The notes: generated by a model from the sequence alone, not told the origin. Positions 34,601 to 46,186 are shown, counted from the first letter of the stretch. The stretch is 64,000 nucleotides of DNA from Hymenoscyphus infarciens (GCA_001414345.1 LLCB01000022.1:186001-250000); one strand, 5' to 3'. Translations and numbers: made by a program.

Positions 34601-37600
34601 GTGGTTGGAGAATGGCTTTGCCGACAAGTCCCACCTTGTTCCTTTCAACAGGTCATTCGCCTTGCTCGAGTACGGTGAGCCAGTTGATAATTTTACACCG
34701 GAAGAATCCGAAATCTTCGAAAAGGCGTATTTGGAAAACCCCAAGAACTGGAGCTATGTCGCAGATGCCTTGTCGAATCGGGATTTCAAGGCTTGCATTC
34801 AACATTATTATCTCGTGAAGCATTCGTCAAAACTCAAGGAAAAGTCCAAAGGCGGCAAGGGAAAAGGAAAGGGGAAGGGAGGAAGAAAGCCAACACGGCC
34901 CAAGACGACTGTTCTATCAGCTCGTCTTGGCAATGGCGATGATGCGGAAGAAACTCCAGATAATGAGAATGGCGAAAGAAAAGGCCGACCAAGGAGAGCT
35001 GCTGCACCAGTTTTCCCCATTGATATAACGCCCAACGACACCGAAGCCGGCACTCCTGCCCCTACGCCAGGTCGCAAAGCAAATGCCACACTGAAGACCG
35101 AGCCAGGAAGTGAATCTGGCCCCGCCAAGAAAAAGGTGAAGGTTACCAGAGAGAAAGGCTCGAAACAGGGAAAGAATAACCAGCTTCTTGCAGCGGCACC
35201 AATCGTACCCGCGGATCGTCGTGACGGCTCTCCAGCCACACCAGTTCCGGAGTCAAAGAGTTCTCGAGGTTCCACTGGCCCCAATAGATTTCCAATCCAG
35301 TTTGACGGTCCTACGCAACCTCAATCGATTCAACCTCAGCCTGCTATCGCTCCGCAATTTGTACCTGGAGGACGACCGGCCAATATGGAGCCTTTCACCG
35401 AGTTTGGACCCCAAAACAAGCCACCGCCTACCTTGCAATCATTGCCCCCACAGCAATCGCAACCTCCTCCAAAAGCACCAGCGACTTCGCAACCCCAGCC
35501 ATATCCTAGCCAAGATCGGGTCAGTTCCACCACGCCTCTGAGTTTCGATGCACAACAAGATCGCCGTAGTGTCCAACAGACCTCCAGTTATTGGAGCGTA
35601 CCGGAACAAAACGATTTTGCTCAATTGCTAGAATACTATGGCACGGATTGGCAGGCAATAGCAAAGTACATGACTACAAAGACCCATATTATGGTATATA
35701 CCGACCTTTTTCAACAATGGCTTGCAGTGCCGTCTGACAGTAACAAGAGTCGACGTGTCGCTAACATTCAGGCACAGGTCAAGAATTATTACCAGCGCCA
35801 AGTAGACTCGGGCAAGAGGCATTGGGAAACTATTACTAGAGAAGCTGATGCGCGAAAGGACCGAGGAGAAACTCTGCCTCCCTTACCCTCTCCTACCATC
35901 ATTCCCAAGAGACGCTATGACGAGAGATCGGGCACTTTACCTGGTCCATCTTCTCATCCTTCACGGACTGGATCTGCGCTTGACGGGATGGAGGATATGG
36001 CATCACCTGGTCCAAGTTCCATGCTACCGCGAAGCTCGCAAGCCTCGCCATCCCAGCCAGGTCCAAGTCTCAGTGCACGTTTCCCTGCTCTGGCGAATGC
36101 CGGCCCCGTACCTCACATCCAGCCAGCAACACCTGCTTCCATAATCAGCAAGCAGGTGACTCCACAGCCAGCTCAACAAACGCCACCCGTCCAACAGAAT
36201 ATAAGACCAAGAGGCCCGCCACTCGGTTACTTTGGCACGGAAACCCAGCAACGACCACCATTGCACGCTGCTTCAAGCGATTCTAACTTGTCCCAAAGAT
36301 CACTCCAGGTTGCTCAGGAGGCTCAAATTGAGAGGCAGTCTGCCTTGCGTTTGGAAAAGGAGCAACGTGAACAGCAGAAGCAACGCGAGCAAGAACAACG
36401 ACGTGAGGTGCAGCAAATACGAGAACAACAATTATATCAGCAGCAAAGGCAAGAACTCGAACAAGAGAAAAAACAGGCTGAGCTCCTCCAACAGCAACGC
36501 CAGAGGGAGGAACTTCAACGACCTCGAGAACAACAACTACGCGAGCAACAGGAAAGAGAAATACAAATGTACCAGCAGCAGCAGCAACATCGACAAGAAC
36601 TTGAGCAAACTGGAAGACAAAGAGAGCTCCAAAAGCAACAGCAGCAGCAAAGAGAAGAGCAACAACGTCGTGAACGGGAACAGGATATCGAGCGAGAGCG
36701 AGCCATCGCAATTGATCGAGAGAGGCAAGAGACTCATAATTATCATATGAAATTGAAGAAGGAAAGCACAAACGAGCATCCCAGTCTTCAAGGATACGAG
36801 CCATATTCAACGACTTCTATGCGAAATAGCAATGTAATGGCGCACTCGAGAGCAGATATACCTCAACAAATACCCGAGAGGCGCGAGCCATATCAAGCAG
36901 TTCGCAATCAACAAACTCCTCGAACATTTGGAAACGATAAATCCCCGACTGGACCTCGAGAGATTCGTGAGCGTGAAATGAAGCCCAGCCCTTCCCCGGC
37001 ACTACCACGACTACCTCCTGCAGGGCCCTCGATGAGAAATGAGCCGATGAGAAATGAAGCCATGAGAAACGACTTGTACTCGACACCACCAGCCCAGCCA
37101 AAGCCGCCCACTCAACCTCAGCATCATCATCAACCGCCTCTCCAAGCGCCTCAAGTTTCCGCTGTGCGTCAACAAGAGACGGTTAGGAAGACTTCGAATA
37201 TCATGTCGTTGCTGAATGATGATGAGCCAAGCGATCCTCGACCTGAACCACCCAAGCGAGTCAGTAATGTTGTGTCTACTCCCCAACCTTCTCACACTCC
37301 ACCCCCTCAGCACCCATTGCAAGCAAACCGGTTTGCTTCGCACCAACCAGCAAGTCAACAACCACCCCAGATGCAACAGCAAGTGCCCACTCAACCAGCT
37401 TCGCATCACTCTCAGCACAACTCTCAACATCACATCTCACACAGCCCCCATCCTTACTCTCACGCTTCTCCACATCCAATGCATCAGCACACCTCGTCGA
37501 TTGGGCAAAATCGGAGCTATACGCCGACGAATCTCGATCGTAGGGGGTATGAACCACCTCCTGCGCAACATACTCCGCAACCAACACCCTTGTTCTCTCA

Positions 37601-38297
37601 ACCACCATCACGACAATCAATGCCATCCCAGCCTACAGCTCGTCGCGAGTTATCCCATGGGGACTTGCATGGATTAGCTGGGGGATATTCACGCGGTGGG
37701 CCTGCTCAATCTGCAATGAGGCTAAAAGAATCACCCTATTCATCAACTCCGCCTCCAGCAGCGACCCAATCTGTTCGCCTGCCAGCGACATCGCCACATG
37801 ATCTCGCTCAGCCTTCAGAGCGGGATTATTATGCTCGGCAGCCCTCACAAGCACAGTATATCATACAACAACAGCAGCAACAACCGGCATCTGCCTCACC
37901 TCAACTCACGCCTTCTTATCAGCCACAATCTCAACAACCTCCTATCCACCGTCAATTAGCCTTGGGTCCAAGAGATTCGCACATGGCATCGCCTCCTTCC
38001 CATTTTGCGCAGCATCAACAAATCCAACGGTCTAGGCACAATAGCCTCGATGCTCGTAGCTATGGACAAGGATCAGTTTCTTCGAGCTCGACTCCTTCCC
38101 ATTCTGGATATCCACCACAAGCGCCCCATCAACCTGCTCACCCGATGCAATATCAGCATCCCGCCCGCCAAGGGTATTCAGAAAGCAACTTCGAACGCGA
38201 TATGCAAATGCGGGAGCAAGAGAGAAGATTGAGGGAGGAGGAACAAGCACAAGCACAATACCATCAACGTTTACGCGATGATCGAGATCGACGTTAA
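31602..38297 (+). CDS. Snt1/NCoR-like SANT-domain corepressor (Set3 complex type)
   Basis: One uninterrupted exon encodes 2231 residues. The first 260 residues are Arg/Gly/Asp-rich (RGG-like). About 550-750 is Glu/Pro/Val-rich with repeated PVEE/PIEE blocks. A conserved corepressor region follows: a helical DLVAELEIRNVKVEAEVRKH segment and QWWLENGFADKSHLVPFNR near residue 1000. The first SANT/Myb domain (EIFEKAYLENPKNWSYVADA, then KACIQHYYLVKH) is at about 1030-1085 and the second (YWSVPEQNDFAQLLEYYGTDW) at about 1327-1385. A long Gln/Arg/Glu coiled region spans about 1580-1715 and the C-terminus is Pro/Gln/His-rich. Paired SANT domains in a very large disordered protein match fungal Snt1, scaffold of the Set3 histone deacetylase complex and relative of SMRT/NCoR. 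It acts in the nucleus. The in-frame stop right before ATG fixes the most upstream start in this exon. Confidence 0.85.
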   Translation: MSVFSPNPNRRLARLTSSRSSRNQGYDTAESRRSPRDRSPGRYNDPRDTDQYRGGAFRGGGERRRSIPDARSNHNAFASNRELFTEPTRRESARDFPSREPPRGPKVGHVGPKALLDAPTGPRASTYGEFRGDPGFRGDFRGRGGRGRARGWRDDSRDRGRDTDREYRDRDRRDERGPPPFRDDRSRDRERWERDSFRGRRASSPQGRGRSPNYGARDSRDGPPSLDLDRTHRNPRDAPLSTVSPGSDINQPFVRGYGRARGGRGRGRGAYYDDYHRPASVRSRSPEPIFTRRPLQSATPPPQVPAFGSTSVRASTPVTSTYPSLPYAAPAGALNLASASSLPASIPTGPRVGGLGPPRQTVNLGGGTKQTSSTWAKPYDRPSPEMRDGFGRENELFPNHARYDGSAQDNVSINGSVNEDNSHSSNIQTRPNNDRPIELFPDRQETVTKKRHPSLGRRQPKVPSPAPEDSDIESDSDSADELGDTYFEENIAKLQESIRAEKERNPLLPRQTPVVASDWHSFILPIIDNTADETCEAPITHHESKSEQPKEVSPPIPAPVPVSKAESPLATSVPAEIPTKELDMVTESAPRVPTPTIKQLPDEVEKSPVEELPVEKEKSPVEESPVETTSTENIPIEENNSKDAPAEEAPIEEPSVEKTPPEKVPAEKIEVSQIESEVPITSVASDTNDTEMVDEVAQQPTAIQAVIESAIRDRNSEANSEPAREPPAASEPGDIPISPKTNGFHLPSGTAIDHKENTEPAPSTSAPINKVQDVEMSNGHSAMDLDETEEQLSNQPTTNGTKISPRIGQFEESEGSTTAREREEELEAVRRMMMTPPLSSLPKSKVTCFWDNPDLVAELEIRNVKVEAEVRKHVQETKARRKMEEESEGRAWAKRYYEYRKFTDFSMDPAAVRSREKFSASRARAEAEAAAPSLSSIASANSKPEGRRTGRWATEHDFERVLRESELEAKEKKDQDERVARAKTASAKEATIPVMMDGQWWLENGFADKSHLVPFNRSFALLEYGEPVDNFTPEESEIFEKAYLENPKNWSYVADALSNRDFKACIQHYYLVKHSSKLKEKSKGGKGKGKGKGGRKPTRPKTTVLSARLGNGDDAEETPDNENGERKGRPRRAAAPVFPIDITPNDTEAGTPAPTPGRKANATLKTEPGSESGPAKKKVKVTREKGSKQGKNNQLLAAAPIVPADRRDGSPATPVPESKSSRGSTGPNRFPIQFDGPTQPQSIQPQPAIAPQFVPGGRPANMEPFTEFGPQNKPPPTLQSLPPQQSQPPPKAPATSQPQPYPSQDRVSSTTPLSFDAQQDRRSVQQTSSYWSVPEQNDFAQLLEYYGTDWQAIAKYMTTKTHIMVYTDLFQQWLAVPSDSNKSRRVANIQAQVKNYYQRQVDSGKRHWETITREADARKDRGETLPPLPSPTIIPKRRYDERSGTLPGPSSHPSRTGSALDGMEDMASPGPSSMLPRSSQASPSQPGPSLSARFPALANAGPVPHIQPATPASIISKQVTPQPAQQTPPVQQNIRPRGPPLGYFGTETQQRPPLHAASSDSNLSQRSLQVAQEAQIERQSALRLEKEQREQQKQREQEQRREVQQIREQQLYQQQRQELEQEKKQAELLQQQRQREELQRPREQQLREQQEREIQMYQQQQQHRQELEQTGRQRELQKQQQQQREEQQRREREQDIERERAIAIDRERQETHNYHMKLKKESTNEHPSLQGYEPYSTTSMRNSNVMAHSRADIPQQIPERREPYQAVRNQQTPRTFGNDKSPTGPREIREREMKPSPSPALPRLPPAGPSMRNEPMRNEAMRNDLYSTPPAQPKPPTQPQHHHQPPLQAPQVSAVRQQETVRKTSNIMSLLNDDEPSDPRPEPPKRVSNVVSTPQPSHTPPPQHPLQANRFASHQPASQQPPQMQQQVPTQPASHHSQHNSQHHISHSPHPYSHASPHPMHQHTSSIGQNRSYTPTNLDRRGYEPPPAQHTPQPTPLFSQPPSRQSMPSQPTARRELSHGDLHGLAGGYSRGGPAQSAMRLKESPYSSTPPPAATQSVRLPATSPHDLAQPSERDYYARQPSQAQYIIQQQQQQPASASPQLTPSYQPQSQQPPIHRQLALGPRDSHMASPPSHFAQHQQIQRSRHNSLDARSYGQGSVSSSSTPSHSGYPPQAPHQPAHPMQYQHPARQGYSESNFERDMQMREQERRLREEEQAQAQYHQRLRDDRDRR

Positions 38298-39378
38298 CGG
38301 AGAGTTGAGAAAGGACAGGTGCAGAATACGATGAGAGTCTTCAGATTTGATATGGAAGTCCCTACTGCAAGGACTTTGTTTTTCTCGTCGGATTTTTATG
38401 ACATGAAGTAGAAAATGAGCTGAGTTGGTCTGTCTTTTTGTCTTGTTTTAACAAGACGGAATTGGGACCATGTAATTTTTGTATGTATTGTAAGAATAGG
38501 CAGAAAGGAACAGGGGATCAGTCATGACCTTGGAGAGAAATGAAGCAGGCAGAGAGGAGAAAGATCGACCCCGGCGTTTTTGTGTTTTTCACATGGTCCT
38601 TCTTTCTTATTGGGAAATGGATATGATGGTTCTTCTGGGATTGAATACGTCATGATACCCTTTGCATCTGGAGGTTATTTCTCTTCTCTCTCGAGGTTTT
38701 CATTTTCAGGTGGGTGGATGTCGGGAGTTATCGAAAATGGGGTTTCTGGGAGGAGAAATAAGCAACGCGCGGAGCGCAAATGGAGAGATGTACGGATGCT
38801 CTCTCTCTCGATGTATGCGGTGTTGATAAATGAATGAAATAAAGAAATCATCTTGCCAAAAAGGGGTGTGTGTAGCTGTGAGTTTATGGAGACGTTTCTC
38901 TCTCTTTCCCTACGATAAGTCTTCGTAAACAAGAGTGAGTCGAGAGACAGCGAGGTTTCTTGCTTTTCCCATGTTGAGGCAGGCGGGAAGGAGCGAGCTC
39001 GAGGTGAGGTGGTTGAGTCGCGAGAGAAGGTCAAGGTAAGTGAGGGAAGGAAAGAGTGAGAGTCGAGAGTTGGGGCAGGCCGAACTGGCTGGGGTGGTTG
39101 AGGTCAAGTGAGGGAAGGAACGACCTCGACATTCTGAGAGTGGAGACGTGATGGTTTAGGAAAGGAGCTCGGAGCTCGCGTCTTCTCCGAGGAGGCCAAC
39201 CTGAGCCAAGGAAGGAACGACCTCTCTACGGACCTCCTCGAGAGTCCAATGAGTGTTAGGTAGGGCATCCATCCTCTCTGCGTTCATTCAAGGATTGATT
39301 GGATAACTCTTCTTCTTTTTTCTGATCGCTTCTTTTTTCTGCTTAGATCTTTTGGTGTTGCATATGCTCGTAGGTAGG
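38298..39378. other. 3' flank and boundary before the AT-rich block
   Basis: Probable 3' UTR of the Snt1-like gene, followed by purine-rich sequence with GAGGTCAAGTGAGGGAAGGA-like near-repeats at about 39000-39215. No gene called; a 119-codon minus frame at 38675-39034 is low complexity. Confidence 0.4.
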
Positions 39379-39415
39379 TACGGCATCCTGAATGCACCAA
39401 AAAGTCGGATTGACT

Positions 39416-39540
39416 AAATCGCAAATAGCAAATCGCAAATCGTAAATCGCAAATCGTAAAGCTTAGATTTTTAAGTATATAGCCCTTTAGAGCCAAATCG
39501 CAAATCGCAAATCGTAAATCGATAAACGTAGATTTTTTAG
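39416..39540 (+). repeat. Left subterminal AAATCGC/AAATCGT array
   Basis: Seven-base units AAATCGC and AAATCGT (one AAATAGC) repeat at about 39416-39460 and again at 39495-39522. The two unit types differ by C to T before A, the change RIP makes. Confidence 0.85.
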
Positions 39541-40732
39541 AAGCTATTTAGACGTAAATCGAAATACTTAAATTAGTAATCTCAAAGCTTAAAGTAAGAG
39601 TATTTATAATTCGTAATACTTAAATCGTAAAGCTTAAATCACAAAATTTAAGTATAAGTAAGAGTAGAAAGTAGAAGGTAATATAGTATATATATATCTA
39701 TTAAATATATATATATTATAATTGCTCGCTACTTACTCTCTATTAATATATACTACCTAGTACTATATCAAATACAAGTATAATATAACTTTAAATCTAT
39801 TATTTAAAACATTATAAATTATTAAAAGTAATATATATACTTAGTATAAATAATAACGTTATATAAGTACCTAATAAATAAGAGAGGAAAAGAGATAATT
39901 AAGACTTTTAATACTATAAGTACAGATGTAATTCAACCTAAGAGCAAGAGACGCTAAGCCTAATTAGGCAATTAGCATACGATTAGCAAAGTAGTACTCA
40001 AAGTACTTAAATAATCTTAAATCATAATTATTTAAGTACTTCAGCGAAGAGAGTAAAGGTAGTAAAAAGTAACTAAAAAGTAGTAATAAAATCAAGGTAT
40101 CGTAGATAATCCTCCTAGTATCTACACTTAAAGTATCTACTACTATATACTCTTACTTCTTATCCCTCTTCTTATTATACTTACTATACACAATTCTAAC
40201 CTTTTTAGTAGCATAAGAGGGTCGATTAGTAAGAGTTATTTAAGAGAGAGTATCTCCTCTCTTTCTCTTTAAATTAAGGCTATTTATAGAAGCAATCGTA
40301 GTAGTAGATATTATTTTACTTACTAGCGTATTCGTAGGTATAAAAGGAGTAGGTAAAGGTGAATTAGAGACCCTCTCGTCGAGCTCTTAATTAAGTTTTA
40401 ATTACTCTTTTTTATCGATTAATTTAAGCTTATCTTTAGTAATAGTAGTATTAATATCTATATATAATTAAGTATTAAGATCTCTTATAATTTACTCGTC
40501 TATATCTACCTATTATTATACTACTTTATCTACTCTCTCTAGTATATTCAACTTAGTAGGTACTATTAAGCTCTCCTTCTCCTTATCTCTTATAAGAGAC
40601 GACAGCGAGTATAAGCTCGAGGTTAATACTTCTTTACTATTAACATCCTTCTCTATATCTATATCTATATTCTTACTTTCTATATTACTCCTAGAACTAT
40701 CTCCGAAATCATTATTCTTATTATCTTCCTTT

Positions 40733-40827
40733 TCTAAATAAGCGGCGATAATTATAAAGTAGTCTTCTAAGTAAGCGGCGATAATTATAGAGCAGTCTTC
40801 TAAGTATATAGCGATAATTATAGATAT
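40733..40827. repeat. Three 33-bp tandem repeats
   Basis: Units of 33 bp with TCTTCTAAGTAAGCGGCGAT and AATTATA blocks; the third copy is more AT-rich (TATATAGCGATAATTATAG). It lies inside the 6.8-kb element. Confidence 0.8.
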
Positions 40828-41639
40828 CTCTAGAAGATTGTCTAATTCTAAATCGTCTACTAATATTACGCTTACTCTAGTACTAGTACTATTCTCTAAC
40901 GATGGTATAGGCCTAGCATCTCTCTCTCTATTCTAAGCGTCATCTTCAAGTATAATAGACTCGTTATTAAGTACCTTAATAGACGCTAAAAGTTAAAGCA
41001 GAATTAGTAGCTCTTAGATATCCTATAAGAGCGTAATAGATTACCTCTTTTTAGAAGATCAAGGCTTATTATTAATATAGCTATCGAATACCACGTATAC
41101 TTCGTAGTACTTTTTATTAATAGAACCTTTTAGTAAATTAAAGTATTATATAAGAGCCTATACGTCGTCCGCCTTCTTATAATCCGTAGCACTTAATTAC
41201 TTAGCTTTCCTCTTCTTAATAGTAACGTTCGTAGTTAGAAAGACGTCTTCTGCCTTATTAGTAAGAAGTAGTATATTAATAAGATCCTACCTACTAAGAG
41301 TAAGGATTATATAGTAGATATCCTCTAAAAGCTTAATAGCAAACCTTTTAGCCTATATATTCCAGAGCACCGATTTAAAGTTAAATAGATTCTTAAGATT
41401 ACTAGTAAGTAAGTAAGATACCTAAAACAGAAAGTCGTTATTAATTTATACTCTAACTATCTCGCCACGTTATACTATAGAAGTATACGTAATCATAGAG
41501 ATACTCTCGGTAGTAGAGAAGTCCTCGATACTCGTTATATATATACAGATATATAAGGCTACTCGAATATAGATTTTAGCGACAAAGATAGGCTTCAGCG
41601 CCCTATAGGTTAGAGAAGAAGCTAGAGAGTCTATATCAA

Positions 41640-42200
41640 TTAGTAGTATACACTAAATTTAAGAGTATTACTTACTTTTAGCCTTTTTCTTATTAGAGAT
41701 AAATCCCTTCTTATATACTTTCACTCTAATTATTTTAGTCTTACTAAGAGCCTTTACAAAGAAGGTTTATCTAGCCTTAGTCTTTTCTTCCTAGATGGCT
41801 CGCTCTCTAGCCGCGGCTAATTTATCCTTCTTTTACTTAATAATAAGAGTAAAATAGTTAGCAGCGAAACGTTTTATAGTAGTCTCTTACTTCCTTTTAG
41901 ACTCTATAATTAACTATTATTTCTTCTCCTAGCTATCGGAGCTTTATACTATAGCTTTCGTAGAGTAGTCTTTTACTTTTTATAAATAGTTCTTAATCTT
42001 ATTATTAGAGAGTAGTTTACCTAGCCTCTAAAGAAGCGTAGACACGTGATTTTCCAGAGCATTTACTAGGTTTACTAGGAAGTAATAAGAGTATACTTTA
42101 AGCTTTAAACTCTTAAGATAAGGAGCTTAGACTTCTAGGCATTTAAAAGACTAATATTAAGATATCCTAGCGTGTTTTTAGTATTATAAGATAGTAGATG
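41640..42200 (-). pseudogene. Decayed ORF of the 6.8-kb element
   Basis: The minus strand keeps one protein-like frame for roughly 180 codons if TAA/TAG are read through, with no TGA stops noticed. Recognisable stretches include SFKCLEV, YFLVNLVNALENHVSTLL, KLLSNNKIKNYL and a Lys/Arg/Ala-rich tail (KDKLAAARERAI). Stops fall where Gln or Trp would suit. It could be the C-terminal part of a transposase; no diagnostic catalytic motif is visible, so the family stays open. Confidence 0.5.
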
Positions 42201-45200
42201 TAAGACTTCTAAAAGTATAAGTAAAAGTAATAGAATAAAAGTAGGAAAATCGAGAGACCGTTCTATTTAAACTATATAACCTCTTATACCTCGCTTCTTA
42301 CTTTTAGTATTATTCGTAAAGCTCTAATATACTATTCTAGCGTATATTAAATAATTACTAGCTATATAGTATATTATTCTCTACGAAGGCTAAGACTTTA
42401 TTTACTATTCTATAAGCATTTACAAGAGTAGACGTAAGTAAGGCTAGATTAAAGAATATTCTACTCTAAGCGACTACTTAGAGGCTAGCTCAGAAACCTT
42501 CTTAAGAGACTAAGGAGGTTCTAAAGGTAAGCGATCGACGCTAAGCCTAATTCGTAAATTATTCACTACTACTAATAAAAGTTAGTAATCTATATACTTA
42601 AAATAGCCTAAAAACATAATATTCTAAATTAATTCTTTTATCTTTAATTTAAGTATAGAATAGTATTATTTATATTTATAAAGCTAACTAGAACTTAATA
42701 GACGTAGAACTTATAATATTACGATTTTTTAAAGATTTAAGAGTCTAAGATTATTAACTTTTATTAGTAGTAGTAAGTAATTTATAAATTAGACTTAGTA
42801 CTAATAGTCGTAGTTAGTGGGTTTACTCTATCAAAATCCTCTCTTAAACACTTAGAGAATTATATATCTACAACTATACCTAAAACCTTATATAAATCAC
42901 TTCTAAATTTAATTAAAAGTTGATAAATATATCTATTCCTCTCTAGAGTTATATTAAGCCTTTTTTTACGTCTAAAATATATGAATTTTAAGCTTAGGGC
43001 TTAGCTCGTATTTAGTATAGATTTATTCCTAGTTTAGTATATCCGTTTACTTATTAATTATAAATAACGAAAGCGATACTACTAACTAACTCTCCACGCC
43101 TTTTATAAAAGGTAATATATACTTTCTTTGTTATATTACCCTCTATTAACGTTCTATTTACTCTAGCTAGCAGGTAATTACAATCATAGACTGTCGTAGA
43201 GTCTATAGTTAGTTAGTAGATTATAATATTATAATCCTAGATATACTACTATAGCTAAGGATATATATTAAGTATAAGGTTACTAATATAGAAAAGGGGG
43301 ATAGATTTAGAACCTTACTCTTTAAATGGATTTAAGAGAGTATCTTTTAGTAGACGACCTAGGATTAGAGTTATTAAGGTACTCTACTACAACGACAACG
43401 TTTAATACTATCTATTAATAGAAGAGCTCTATAAAAGAGGAGGCCTAATCCTAAGAATAAATTAGTAGCTCTTAGAGTAGATTAATTAAATATAAGTTTA
43501 TCTACTAATATCTGTCTCTAAATCTTCTTCTAAATTATCTTCGACTAGCAAGGTATGCCTATTAGTTATATACTCTCTTAAATCCTTATCTAATCTCGCT
43601 AAACTATTATTATCTAACTTCTTTAATTCCTTATTTAAGAAGTTACTATTATATAGATAATCTAGTACTACGTTTGTTACTTAATCGCTTCTACCTTTAT
43701 TACTAAAGTATATACTAAATTTATCTTAATTAGCCTCTTTAGCTTCCTTTAATTCTTAAGCTACTTTAGAGCATAGCTTCTACTTATATACTCTCTCTAG
43801 CTTACTTAAAAGGCCTAATCCTACTAAATTACCTTCTTAGATATATACTAATAATTCTACTCTTAAATCTAAGTACGTCATAGTATAAGTTTCTCTCTCT
43901 TTAGTACGTATTATCTTATTAATTAATAGTATATATCTATATACTAATAATTTTATTTTATACTACTCTAGAGTTATCTAGAGTAAATATATATTAATAT
44001 TCTAATTCTTATATAATTCCTAAAGCTTAGTAAGCTTCTTAGTAAGTACTTTAATATTATAATCGTTTACTAGATACTCTTTACTCCTAGAATAGTAAAA
44101 GTTAGTCTATAGTACTTCTAATACCTTATACTCTTAATTAGTATTAATATGAATATAATAGCGATTTTATATATATATAAACGTTTAAACCTTCTTCTAA
44201 ATAATTAGAATATATATATACAATATAGTAATTATATTAGGAAGGCTCTTTTTAGAAAACAATCTCTTTTTATAGATACTCTAGAAGTATATCTTCTACT
44301 TATTTAGGAACCCTTTTACGAGCTATCTCTACTAAGTCTTAATACATTAGTTAGCTATAGAAGTATTAAACTAATATAGGTCTGAAAATTAGTATAGCTC
44401 TTTACTACTTTCTATAGCTTATTATTAACGAAGTATATAGTAAGCGTCTACTACTATTAGAGATTCTAATCCTTAATCTGATTATATATAGTATAGTATC
44501 TTTCTAAGGCTACTTATAATATTACTATATTACTGTAGAGTAGATACTGCTATATTATTCGAGATACTATAATAGTTCTAAGAGATAAATCGAGTATAGG
44601 TATTAATGCTAGTATATATTTTAATACTAATAAACCTTAATTTATAATATCTGTTAATACTTTATATAAAATTAGGCTCTGGTATAATATACTTGCCTTA
44701 TATATCTTTGATCTCTTATAATCTTTAGATATACTCTTCTTTATTAACCTTCTAAAACGCCTTTTAGATCTTATCTCTACTTCATCTTTCGTCTTTATCT
44801 CTATTAATACTATAAGTATTTAAGTATATATAGAGGAACCTAAGGCTAAAGCTCTTTGTAGTGCTAAAGTAGCTGTATTCGTAGATCTTATACTAAAGTA
44901 TAGCCTCTAGCTTAGTACACCTCTTCTAGATATGAAACTTCTTATATTAAAGTCTTATATTTTATCGTATCTTTTAAAGCCTCTAAGGCTTAATTATAAA
45001 GCTCTCTTAATTTAATATATATATTATACTTAAATTAGATAATCTTATATCTTTAAAGAGATATACTACTTGTATATATAAGACTAGCGAGAGTATACTA
45101 TTAGTATTCTTTTAAAAGTTCTATCTTATATTAATTTAGAGCTTAAGAGTAGTATTAGAGACGTTAATATTATAATTACTTTTAAGAATATTATATATCT

Positions 45201-45362
45201 CTTAAGTAAAGGTCCCCTTTAGGTATAACTCCTTTATAAACACCTTATATAGCTTTAAATTAATAAATTAATATAGTATATTTAAGCTCTTATTATACGC
45301 TTAAAACTACTCTTTTTATACTTTCTATTATACTTAAAATTCTAGGATTATTACGCTATAAT

Positions 45363-45762
45363 ACTACTACTAAGGATATTATACTTTAATAAGTGCTTAG
45401 AGCTACTACTAAAGCTTATCCTCTTCCTTCTCTTATCGTTATTAGTACTTAAATTTAAGAGAGAAGAAAGAGTATATATAGTAATAGAATAGTACTTTTA
45501 AAGAAAGAAATAATATAGAGTAGTATTTAAAAGAAGAAGTAACTAATTTAATTTATCTTAAGAGGTTCTACTACTAAGGATATCGTACTTTAATAGATAC
45601 TTAGAACTACTACTAGAGCTTATTCTCTTTCTTCTCTTATTATCGTTAGTACTTAAATTCGAGAGAGAAGAGAGAGTATATATAGTAGTAGAATAGTACT
45701 TTTAAAGAAAGGAATAATAAGAAGTAGTATATGGTATTTAAAAGAAGAAGTGATATAAGGGA
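45363..45762. repeat. Tandem duplication of about 205 bp
   Basis: The segment from about 45363 (CTACTACTAAGGATAT) to 45543 is repeated from about 45568 to 45762 with mainly C/T and A/G differences. It is near the right end of the 6.8-kb element. Confidence 0.75.
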
Positions 45763-46097
45763 GTTAGTATATAGAGTAAGTATACTTTTTAATCTATAAA
45801 ATAAATAGCGCTAACTTTAATTAGGAAATTAGTATATAATTGAGAAAAGTAGCTAAAAGTGCTTAAATAATCTTAAATTAAGATTATTTAAGCTTTTAAA
45901 GTAAGCTAATTACTTTGATATTAAGTAATCTAGAGTAATTAGCTTAAAAAAGGCTTAGTTTTAAGACATAATTTAGGAACTTGTTACAACGATGAAAGTC
46001 GATTTATATGGTCTTTTTATATTATACACATATATCTCTTACTATAATATGTTTTAATTTAATATTTAATACCTTTTATAATTATCTCTTAATTTAT

Positions 46098-46155
46098 ATG
46101 ACTTTTGCGATTTACGATTTACGATTTGCGATTTGCGATTTACGATTTAGTCGAT
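46098..46155 (-). repeat. Right subterminal AAATCG array
   Basis: On the plus strand: GCGATTTACGATTTACGATT and further units, the inverse of the left array. It ends in TTAGTCGATTCCGACTTTTT of the terminal repeat. Confidence 0.85.
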
Positions 46156-46186
46156 TCCGACTTTTTGGTGTATCCAGGACGCCCTA

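Larger units (their letters stand above)
39381..46184. mobile_element. 6.8-kb RIP-degraded element with terminal inverted repeats
   Basis: The two ends are inverted copies: the left end begins CGGCATCCTGAATGCACC and the right end, reversed, begins GGGCGTCCTGGATACACC. Both continue into AAAAAGTCGGA and GACTAAATCG. Each end then has short tandem AAATCGC/AAATCGT words. TA borders both sides (39379-39380, 46185-46186) and may be the target duplication. The interior is extremely AT-rich, depleted in CA/TG, and carries only broken frames, as expected from RIP. The length is much greater than a Tc1 or Fot1 element, so either the superfamily is different, with a long coding region, or other elements are nested inside. 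I cannot assign the superfamily. Confidence 0.7.

Noticed and set aside
38675..39034. 119-codon minus-strand frame after the Snt1-like gene
   Set aside because: Low-complexity purine/pyrimidine-rich DNA near the AT-block edge; likely 3' UTR antisense.
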